DNA from: Clostridia bacterium
GTDB lineage: Bacteria > Bacillota_A > Clostridia > Christensenellales > Aristaeellaceae
Direction of reading: 5' to 3'
Length of the DNA: 11,279 bases
Assembly (NCBI GenBank): GCA_025997215.1
Contig: BNUH01000095.1
Span: 1-11,279 of the forward strand
The notes under the pieces were generated by a model. It saw nothing but the letters and a program-made list of their open reading frames with translations. It was not told where the DNA came from and ran no database searches. The translations under genes and the position numbers were made by a program. Of the stretch, positions 1-7,300 are shown piece after piece (the first letter of the stretch is position 1; the number at the start of each line of letters is the position of its first letter).

Positions 1-1
1 A

Positions 2-1039
2 TTCCCCTGCTTGCATATGCTTTATTATGTCCGCTCGTTTCTCGTTGTTTATCGGCTTCGCCATCTCTATCACCCCTCCTGTCTTTTAGTTTATCACTTG
101 GACTGCGATATGTCAAGGGGCTATATACTGAAGTTCCGATTCCGAAAAAGCGAGGTCGATCTGCGGATGTATGCGCAGGTCTTCCAATACTCAATATTCA
201 TAATGATTAATCTACTGATTAACCAAATGAACTGGAAGATAGACACACTGCTACTAAGCAAAGTCATTTCACCGCTTATGGATAAATCGCTTATGATTAC
301 GGTTGCTACCAATGCACAATTGTTTTCAACGGTTTTCTCATCCATGTCGATTGCCATTTCCGGATTTCTTCTGCCTAAAGCCACTGAAATGATTGTAAAC
401 AAGAGTAGCAATGCGAAGATCACAAACCTTATGATCCGTGTCGGGCGTGTTCAAGCGATGTTTCTCGCGCTCTTCCTCATCTGCTTCGGAACACTTGGGC
501 ATTCGTTCGTAGTACTGTGGGTAGGGAAAGAATATAAGGACATTCTCATTGTTGCACTTATCTATATGAGCTCAATGTTCATTCCGTACATTCAGCATAC
601 AGGGGTTGTGTTCCTCAGGGCTATGAACAAACACGCCAGCCGTTCTATTGCGCTTTTAGTTTCTAGTTTGTTGCATGTGGCGTTATCGGTTTTATTGATT
701 CCGAAGTACGGCGTTATCGGCGCATCGATTGGCACTGCTTTCTCTTTCCTGATTGGCGATACGGTTTGCGTGAACGTCATCTACAAAAAACAAGGCATTG
801 AGATTAGGCGTTTCTTCCGAGATACCTTTGCTAAACTGTATATTCCTATTTTGATAACAATATTGATTTCTCTTATGACATGTTTACTTCCTACAAATGG
901 CTGGATTATGTTGGTGAGCAAAGCACTTGTTATCTGTTGTGTATATGTAGTGCTATTATACTTTAATGGGTTGAACGAGGAGGAAAGGATGTACTTGTGG
1001 CGAGTTGTTCGCAGAACGTTGCCCAACAATTCGGTATGA
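2..1039 (+). CDS. Polysaccharide flippase (Wzx/MATE-like), C-terminal part
   Basis: Membrane transporter that would flip lipid-linked oligosaccharide units across the cytoplasmic membrane during capsule or other surface-glycan assembly. The frame is open to the left edge, so the true start lies upstream; the TTG at 11 is only the first possible start codon in view. The visible ~345 residues carry family-like stretches (positions counted from that TTG): a helix ending NQMNWKIDTLLL near 68-81, FSSMSIAISGFLLPKATEM near 108-126, then RVGRVQAMFLALFLICFG and the typical IPKYGVIGASIGTAFSFLIG near 227-246. Two hydrophobic helices and a basic tail (RVVRRTL) follow. At least seven membrane segments are visible, which fits the second half of a 12-14-helix flippase. 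The first ~35 residues are rich in Arg, His and Tyr and do not look like the expected helix, so a frameshift or recombination junction near 1-110 is possible. The stop lies 13 bp before a 42-bp repeat. Family assignment is fairly safe; the substrate is unknown. Confidence 0.82.
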   Translation, partial: FPCLHMLYYVRSFLVVYRLRHLYHPSCLLVYHLDCDMSRGYILKFRFRKSEVDLRMYAQVFQYSIFIMINLLINQMNWKIDTLLLSKVISPLMDKSLMITVATNAQLFSTVFSSMSIAISGFLLPKATEMIVNKSSNAKITNLMIRVGRVQAMFLALFLICFGTLGHSFVVLWVGKEYKDILIVALIYMSSMFIPYIQHTGVVFLRAMNKHASRSIALLVSSLLHVALSVLLIPKYGVIGASIGTAFSFLIGDTVCVNVIYKKQGIEIRRFFRDTFAKLYIPILITILISLMTCLLPTNGWIMLVSKALVICCVYVVLLYFNGLNEEERMYLWRVVRRTLPNNSV

Positions 1040-1052
1040 CAGGGACAGGATG

Positions 1053-1094
1053 CGATTTCTGATCTATCGTATCAGGATCGACTCTCATAAATGA
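1053..1094 (+). repeat. 42-bp direct repeat, copy 1
   Basis: This copy starts 13 bp after the flippase stop and matches the copy at 1638-1679 at 39 of 42 bases. Inside it, CGATTTCTGAT is followed after 7 bases by ATCAGGATCG, an imperfect inverted repeat with one bulged T. The single difference from copy 2 within an arm (G for A) keeps pairing as a G-U wobble in RNA. No T-run follows, so it is not a standard terminator. It could be an operator, a leader hairpin or a recombination site. Confidence 0.85.
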
Positions 1095-1249
1095 GGGTCC
1101 ACGGTACAAAGCGCAACCCAGATAAAATAAAAAACTCGGAGCTTTAAGGTGGCGGTATAGGATGGGTATATCACGCATTATAGTTAATGTCAATACAATA
1201 GAGATGAGTTTTATGCCAGAAAAGGGTGGAAAAGGGTAGTTAATATCAA

Positions 1250-1580
1250 GGAACACTTAATACTATACAATATTTATCAAGGAAACAAAAGAAAACACAG
1301 AAAGAACTGTTTAAGTATGCAGGTGTTACGCTAAAATGTTGTTACACAATGGAAGACAGGCCAGACAACATCATATATCCAGTATATAGATAAAATATCG
1401 GATTACCTAGGAGTAAACGAAGATTATCTCTTAGGTGCAAGCAAGGATCGGCATACTCTTGACTCGTTAACCATATAAGAAAATGAAATACTGACGTTAT
1501 TTCGCTTGCTAAGTTATGAGCAGCAACAGCATGTCATTCAAAAAATGAAATACGTTAGTGGCAGTAATAATACACTATAA
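1250..1580 (+). pseudogene. Decayed XRE-family HTH regulator
   Basis: Remnant of a phage-repressor-type (Cro/C1) DNA-binding regulator. In one frame, 1250-1333 reads YLSRKQKKTQKELFKYAGVT, the first helices of an XRE domain; one residue seems lost between KK and TQ. Around 1331-1335 the frame shifts. The following frame gives NVVTQWKTG, then TSYIQYIDKISDYLGVNEDY and LLGASKD, the usual end of the HTH and linker, and after that ENEILTLFRLLSYEQQQHVI with a stop at 1578-1580. This last part matches the short C-terminal helix common in small XRE repressors. A TAA at 1476-1478 interrupts the linker, probably replacing Glu or Gln. No start codon with a ribosome-binding site is evident. With a frameshift, an internal stop and no start it is very unlikely to be functional. 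It lies inside the segment bounded by the 42-bp repeats, so it may once have bound them or arrived with them. Confidence 0.8.
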
Positions 1581-1637
1581 TGTGCAAATACGATTTCAAA
1601 GTGTAGCGTTAATTTCTTAAATTTCTGTGAAAGGACA

Positions 1638-1679
1638 CGATTTCTGATCAATCGTATCAGAATCGACTCTCTTAAATGA
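1638..1679 (+). repeat. 42-bp direct repeat, copy 2, overlapping a start codon
   Basis: Second copy of the repeat at 1053-1094, with three mismatches, 585 bp downstream in the same orientation. Its arms CGATTTCTGAT and ATCAGAATCG form an imperfect hairpin around a 7-base loop. The last bases contain the ATG of the cytidylyltransferase (1676), so the repeat occupies the place where the ribosome-binding site should be, and no Shine-Dalgarno sequence is visible there. It probably acts on that gene's transcription or translation, or marks a recombination junction; the sequence alone does not decide. Confidence 0.85.
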
Positions 1680-2422
1680 ATATCGCCATGATTTTAGCAG
1701 GTGGCTCAGGAAAAAGAATGGGTTCTTCAATTCCAAAACAGTTTCACGAAGTTCTTGGAAAACCAGTAATATATTATACACTGAAAGTGTTTGAAGATAG
1801 CCCGGCTATCGATCGTATTGTAGTTGTATCAGTACCATCATGGAAAGATGAAGTTTGGCACTACAAAATGAAATATGATCTTAGAAAAATTGATGATATA
1901 ATCGACGGCAGTAGCAGTTGCCAAGAATCTATAAGAAACGGTATATTATCACTCAACTGTAACGATGATGATATTATTATGTTAGCGATGAGTGTGTGTC
2001 CACTAATATCAGATTATGTTATAGAGGATTCATTCAGAGTATGTAACAAATATGGTAACGCTATAGCTGGAGCAGAGTCAATATATAATCTGAGTCCAAT
2101 CTGTGATGAGCTCTGGTCAAGTAGCTATATCCGCAAGAAAGAGTATGTTACGTTGAATATGCCATGGACCTTCCCATATTGGAAGCTAAAGTGGGCTTAT
2201 AGCTTACCTCCAAAAGAAAATGAAGAGTGCGAGTATACGACCACATTGATGATGGATTTAGGTGAAAAGTTGTATTTTTCTAAAGATACGCAAGCAAATA
2301 AGCTTAAGCTGACGACATATGATGATGTCGACATGCTAGAAGGCTATTTGTTATTACAGGAATTACGTAAAGGCAATACAGCGGCAACTAGTAAAATACG
2401 TATATTGAGAGGGGAAGTTTAA
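1676..2422 (+). CDS. IspD/TarI-family cytidylyltransferase-like protein
   Basis: Member of the nucleotidyltransferase family that couples CTP to a sugar- or alditol-phosphate (TarI makes CDP-ribitol, IspD makes CDP-methylerythritol). At 248 aa the length is normal. The N-terminal nucleotide loop LAGGSGKRMGSSIPKQF (residues 7-23) is intact, with the conserved Arg and Lys. GSSSCQESIRNGI (about 78-90) and the C-terminal NKLKLTTYDDVDMLEGYLL (about 208-226) also fit. However, the usual HDxxRP motif is replaced by LAMSVCPLIS (about 103-112), losing the conserved Asp and Arg, and the usual TPQxF segment reads PWTFPYW. Some TarI-like paralogues in Firmicute glycan clusters also vary here, so this may be a divergent subfamily or an enzyme losing function. 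The ATG at 1676 is used because the glycine-rich loop sits where expected; no ribosome-binding site precedes it. The kinase starts 2 bp after the stop, so the two are probably co-transcribed. A housekeeping isoprenoid role is unlikely given the kinase partner. Confidence 0.8.
   Translation: MNIAMILAGGSGKRMGSSIPKQFHEVLGKPVIYYTLKVFEDSPAIDRIVVVSVPSWKDEVWHYKMKYDLRKIDDIIDGSSSCQESIRNGILSLNCNDDDIIMLAMSVCPLISDYVIEDSFRVCNKYGNAIAGAESIYNLSPICDELWSSSYIRKKEYVTLNMPWTFPYWKLKWAYSLPPKENEECEYTTTLMMDLGEKLYFSKDTQANKLKLTTYDDVDMLEGYLLLQELRKGNTAATSKIRILRGEV
2409..2414 (+). promoter_or_regulatory. Ribosome-binding site for the kinase
   Basis: GAGGGG ends 10 bases before the ATG at 2425, inside the last codons of the cytidylyltransferase. 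It supports that start and translation of the two genes from one transcript. Confidence 0.6.
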
Positions 2423-2424
2423 CT

Positions 2425-3942
2425 ATGAAATATCTAATTGGTGTCGATGAAGGGACAACGGGTTGCCGGGCGTGTCTCTTTGATGAAAATGGGAATATTA
2501 TATCTTCTCATGCCCGCGAGTATTCTAGCTATTTTCCAAAACCAGGCTATGTTGAGCAAGATATAGATGAGATAAAGGAATCTGTTTTTAGTTCAATAAG
2601 AGAGGCAATTGAGCATTCAGGAGTTAACACATATGACATAGTAGGTATAAGTCATTCAAATCAGGGCATTACTATGGTTTTGCTAGATGAATATGATAAT
2701 CCTGCACGTGAGAAGACAATTGGCTGGCAGGATGTAAGGCATACAGAAATCTTATCGGAATTAAGAAAACTAATATCAGATGACGAATATTACCATATCG
2801 CTGGTATGGGCCTGGGTACTTATAATATACCTATAATAAACTGGCTAAGAAAATATGAATCAAATACATGGCAACGAGTGAAGCGACTGTGCTCACATCA
2901 AGATTATTTTCTTCACGAGTATGGTGCAGGTGGGTACTATATTGACGAGGGCAGCGCAAATTTCATGAGCATGGTTGATGTCCATAACAATGAGTACAAC
3001 AACAGGCTCCTTGATCTTTATGAGGTTCAACAGAATCAACTTCCTATGGTTATTCATGAACCAGGAAAAGTTGTTGGCTATGTGACCGATGAAATCTCTG
3101 GCCAAACAAGCTTACCTTCTGGCTGTTCGATAAGTCTTGGAGGTCTTGACACAAATTGTTCTTCATTCGCCGCAGGAGCTGATGAAGCAGGTAAAATGGT
3201 TCTCATCGTAGGCACGGCTGGCGTATCAATCCTCATAACCGATCGTTTTAGCACAGACCCAGATAAACGCATAACTATACGTAGCAATCCAGGATTCGGT
3301 AATTATCAGCAATATATTATGACCAACACTGCTGCTTCATCTTTCCGATGGTTTAGAGATGAGTTATGCTCAATGGAAGTTGCTACTAGCAGGCTTGTCG
3401 GTTGCGATCCATACGACTTAATGACAAGCATGGCAAGTCTGTCAAAGCCTGGTGCTAAAGGTGTAACAGCACTAACTTGCTTATAAGGTTCGCATGGACG
3501 ACTAAAAAATGAAAACGCACGTGGTACGTTTCTGGGTATTAGTTTTGCTACAACAAAAGCCGACTTAGCAGAAGCCATTCTCGAAGGTATTACTTTCGAG
3601 ATGTATGATCTAATGCTTATGCATGAAAAATTATCACCTATTGAGACGATACGCCTTTGCGGTGGTGTCGCTAAGAGTAGTTTTTGGTGCCAGATGTTTG
3701 CCGACATATTACAAAAGCCTATTGAGATAACTCGTGTCCCAGAACTTGGCAGCCTCGGCGCTGCAATGTGCGCAGGAATTGGAGCGGGTATATATAAAGA
3801 TCAAAATGATGCTATATTAAAATGCGTACATATCGTAAAGAGATATTTACCCAATAATGTGAATCATAACAAATATGATGCCGCTTTTATGCGTTGGAAA
3901 GAGGCGTATGACATACTGGGTAACCGATACTATAAGCAATAG
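2425..3942 (+). pseudogene. FGGY-family carbohydrate kinase interrupted by one stop codon
   Basis: ATP-dependent sugar or alditol kinase of the xylulokinase/ribulokinase superfamily. Read through the internal TAA at 3484, the single frame gives about 505 residues, a normal length. The first phosphate motif GVDEGTTGCRACLFD (residues 6-20), the linker GGLDTNCSSFAAGA (about 239-252), the second phosphate motif IVGTAGVS (about 261-268) and the adenosine motif LCGGVAKSSFWCQMF (about 410-424) are all present, followed by ELGSLGAAMCAGIGAG. After codon 353 the frame continues without a shift as GSHGRLKNENARGTFLGI, matching the family pattern in which Gln-Gly precedes a helix with ARG. The stop therefore probably arose by CAA to TAA. 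The truncated 353-residue product would lack the adenosine-binding motif and should be inactive. The ATG at 3601 has no good ribosome-binding site and is not a credible separate gene. With the upstream cytidylyltransferase it suggests a two-step route to a CDP-activated sugar or alditol; the substrate cannot be told from sequence. Confidence 0.85.
3484..3486 (+). other. In-frame premature TAA in the kinase
   Basis: The codon lies between TALTCL and GSHGRLKN, where FGGY kinases usually carry Gln before Gly. One C-to-T change in CAA explains it. The reading frame and conserved motifs are undamaged on both sides, so the mutation looks recent, or it is a sequencing error. Confidence 0.85.
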
Positions 3943-4342
3943 AACGTTGAATGAAGTCAAGCATCGGGGATATACATTGGTGTAGATATTCTGCTTGTAT
4001 AACTAAAATTCTATTTTAACAACCTTTCAGAGTTAGTTGTATTTATGTAATCCGTATTTGCTTTTGCGGATTGCTAAGTGCATCTTCGTGCCATAGAGGC
4101 CTAAAACCACTGAACATAATGCAAGGCTGTAAGTACCCCACAGTCTGGTATATAAAAGGCGTCTATCCTCCAGCAGAAGAAGGAGAAAGCAGAAAGCTAT
4201 GACCTTGCAGTGACAAAAATGGTTGAAATCAATCGAAGTGAATGTATCGATGATAACAGCGCAAGTATCTGTAATTTAGAACAATGATAGTGCTCCTCCC
4301 AAATAGGCGGTTAACCACATACGCTTTACATATGGTGAAAAA
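3943..4342. other. Intergenic region before the repeat-protein operon
   Basis: These 400 bases contain no intact gene. A short inverted repeat, AATCCG at 4049-4054 and CGGATT at 4067-4072 with a 12-base loop, lies about 107 bp after the kinase stop but has no T-run. Bases 4089-4287 look like a frameshifted coding remnant. The last 55 bases before the ATG at 4343 should hold the promoter or leader of the repeat-protein genes, but I see no clear -35/-10 pair. Confidence 0.5.
4089..4287 (+). pseudogene. Probable frameshifted remnant of an unrecognised ORF
   Basis: Two adjacent frames look protein-like and could be joined by one frameshift near 4185-4195. The first reads RGLKPLNIMQGCKYPTVWYI and then KGVYPPAEEGE. 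The second continues KAESYDLAVTKMVEINRSE and ends at TGA 4285-4287. The amino-acid mix is ordinary for a soluble protein, unlike random frames here. I do not recognise the family. There is no start codon context upstream, so this is at best the tail of a gene whose front has been lost. It could also be chance. Confidence 0.35.
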
Positions 4343-7300
4343 ATGATATATGACGGAAGACCACAATTATATAATCCGAGAGGCAAGAGAACAAAGCATA
4401 TTTTATTGTTAGTTGTTCTATCTATGCTTTTCATATCAACAGCTTATGCCGCTGAGACTATTAAAATTGTCAAAAATAAAGTAACTATCCAGGAAACATG
4501 GGTAAACGATGCTGGTACCCGAATCAGTAATAACGATGGTTTTTGTTACTATACCGTGAAACTAAACGGTCGTAACAAACCCACACGTACCGCCTACTTT
4601 GATATCGACGATAACCTCGTCACTATCAAGCAAGGTTACGCCATCATCGATCAAACTTATGATGGAAGCGGAACTCTGTTGGCTACTTCATACCTTGATA
4701 CATATGAACAACCAACGCTTTGTCCTCAGGGGTATTCAAAAACGATCAATGTCTATCAAGGCAGGAAGTTATCACGTGTGGAATACTATGGTGTTGATGG
4801 TAGTCTTGTAGTCCCACTGGGACTCTATGCTACCAAGGAGATCGCCTACGATTCTCGCCTCAGGATAATAAAAGAATCATATTATGGTGCTGACGGCAAA
4901 CTGATGAACCTGGCTGATGGCTATGCTTATGTGGAGTATGTTAGAGATACCGGGAATGTGATTTTGTCTGAACGTTATTTTGATACTAATAGTAAGCCAG
5001 TAATATCTAAAAAGGGTTATGCCACTCTAATCCAAACTTACGGCGATCGAACTCACCTAACATCCCAGGAATATCGGAATACAGAAGATGAACTGATGAT
5101 CGGGCCAAAAGGCTATGCTCGGACGGAGATCAAGTGGAAGAGCTTAACTAACGACCAGAAATCACTTGAGAGTTTTTATGATATTGACGGTGAGCTATTA
5201 TTACTCCCCGACGGCTATGCCCAGATAGAGTATGTATACGATAAGAATCAGCTACGACAGAAGAGATACCTCGATACAGCAGGTTCTTTAGCCTTAACCA
5301 AAGATGGGTATGCTATTATAGAATCCTACTTTAACGGCTCGCGCCTTGCCCGTGAGCTATATTATGGTGTTGACGAAGAGCCGGTTATATGTAAGTTAGG
5401 CTACCATGAGGCTAATTACACCTATAACGTTAACACTAGGGTAGGCGAATTGTACTTCGATATTGAGGGTATTCCAATAATCCCTACCAACAAGAAGGCT
5501 GCTAATATGCAATATGTCTATGATAAAAAGGGAAAGGTAACGAAAGAGACATATCTAGGCTTGGATGGAAATCCCGAATTGACTATAGATGGTTATGCTA
5601 TAGTTGCAAGAGAGTTTGATTCGGTAGGTAATAAGGTATTAGAGTCTTATTTAGGAGTGGATGGTAAGCCCATCATAACCACTGCTGGCTATGCTGCGAT
5701 TAAGAGTGAATTTGATAGTAATAGAAGGTTGATCAAGGAGACATACCTCGACACTAATAATTACCCGATCTTAATCCCTATCGGGTATGCGGCTATGACT
5801 CGACGGTATGATGTACCCGGAAATATCGTTGAAGAGAGTTATTTAGGTTTAGGTGGTGAGTTAATAGCGCATGCTAAGAACGGCTATGCCAGTGTCCTGC
5901 GCACTTATGATGCATTAAGAAGGTGTACGATCGAGAAGTATATAAGTGAAGATGGCTCGCCTTATACTTTCACTACTGGTTATTCAGTATGGGAGCGAGA
6001 GTATGATGTGTCAGGGAACGTCATTCTTGAGATGTTTAAGGATGGACAGAACAAACTGGTCATTAGGATCGATAGAGCGTACGCCCAGGTTAAGAGAACC
6101 TACGACGACCAGAAGCATATAACCAGTGAACGGTACTATGGAACTGACGGCAAGTTAGTGGCTATGGCTGCTGGCAATGCTGGAGTTGAGCGTTCCTATG
6201 ACGCTGCTGGTAATCTAGCAGAGGAGAGATACCTCGGAATCAATGATGGGCTAGTAACAATAAATAAAGGATATGCAATCCTGCGTCGTGTTTATGACGG
6301 TAAGCTTATAAAAGAAGAATCTTACTATGAGACAAACAACCGACCAGTGTTATCTACAGAAGGCTTTGCGGCCAAGAAGATGGAGTATGATGAGGTTGGT
6401 AATAACACGCTGACCGCCACCTACGATGTTAATGGCCAGCTTCTGAAGCAGTCCAATGGTTATGCAATAATAGGACGAGAATATAATGAAGCTAATAAGG
6501 TAACCTTAGAGGCATACTTTGATGAGTTTGAGGCTCCCATAGCGCCTTCCGGGTTTGCAACTATTCGAAGAGAATACGATGAGCTAGGTCGAGTGATAGT
6601 CGAAGCTAACTTGGGAGTGGATGGAAAGCCTGTTTTCATTCCTGCTGGCTATTCTAGCTTGACACGCGAGTATGACGAGCTAAGCCGTATTATTCGAGAG
6701 TCATATTTCGGGACCGATGGTCAGCTCATAAAGCTCTCCAGCGGCTATGCATCCCTTACCCGTGAATATGATGAAGCGAATAATATCACGAAAGAATCTT
6801 ATTTCGATACAAACAACCACACAGTAATAACAACGAAAGGGTATGCTGTTTGGGATCGTGAGTATGATACGAATAAGAGAGTAACGCGAGAGATATTCTG
6901 TGATGTAGATGGTAAGCCGCTACTCCAGAGCACTGGATATGCTGCGGTTAATAGAGTTTATGATGAAGCTGGAAATATAACTGAGGAAGCATATCTCGAT
7001 ACTAACCTAAAGCCCATTAACATGAGTCGAGGGTATGCATATTTAGTAAGAAAATATACAGATAAGAAACAGGTCTGGTCGGAAGGCTATTTTGATAATA
7101 ACTATGCGCCGATAAAGGTAACTGAGGGTTATGCATCGAAACTGCTGGAATACGATGGATTTGGGAATGTAATAGTTGAAGAATATTATGATGAAGCAGG
7201 TAATCGTACAGCGAACACAAAAGGCGTGGCGATCTATCGGCGGCTATTTGATGAGAACAAGAGGCTGATCCAAGAACAGTATTATAATACAAACAAAAGG

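Larger units (their letters stand above)
1040..1675. other. Gene-poor segment between flippase and cytidylyltransferase
   Basis: These 636 bases contain no intact gene. They hold two copies of a 42-bp repeat, one near each end (1053-1094 and 1638-1679), and a decayed XRE regulator (1250-1580). The first repeat ends in an ATG that opens an 18-codon reading frame (1091-1147, MRVHGTKR start), with no good ribosome-binding site and no recognisable product. Bases 1148-1249 are AT-rich with several stops in every forward frame. I see no convincing terminator after the flippase. Confidence 0.6.

Noticed and set aside
1091..1147. Small protein gene of 18 residues
   Set aside because: No ribosome-binding site and no recognisable features; its ATG is part of the 42-bp repeat.
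963..1256. Minus-strand reading frame across the flippase end and the repeat
   Set aside because: It overlaps the flippase end and the repeat, has no family features, and opposes the clear coding direction.
3484..3486. TAA read as a sense codon (alternative code or programmed readthrough)
   Set aside because: TAA ends the cytidylyltransferase 2 bp before the kinase start and ends the first repeat protein 27 bp before the next start, and the 1565-codon gene contains no internal TAA. A point mutation is simpler.
3601..3942. Separate small gene for the C-terminal kinase part
   Set aside because: It is in the same frame as the upstream part, begins mid-domain, and has no good ribosome-binding site; it is the tail of the interrupted kinase.
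4049..4072. Intrinsic terminator after the kinase
   Set aside because: The stem is only 6 bp with a 12-base loop and has no T-run after it.
7017..7292. Minus-strand frames inside the repeat genes (also 7699-7887, 8573-8794, 9705-9956, 10670-10873)
   Set aside because: They are antisense shadows of the regular codon pattern in the repeats and show no protein-like features.
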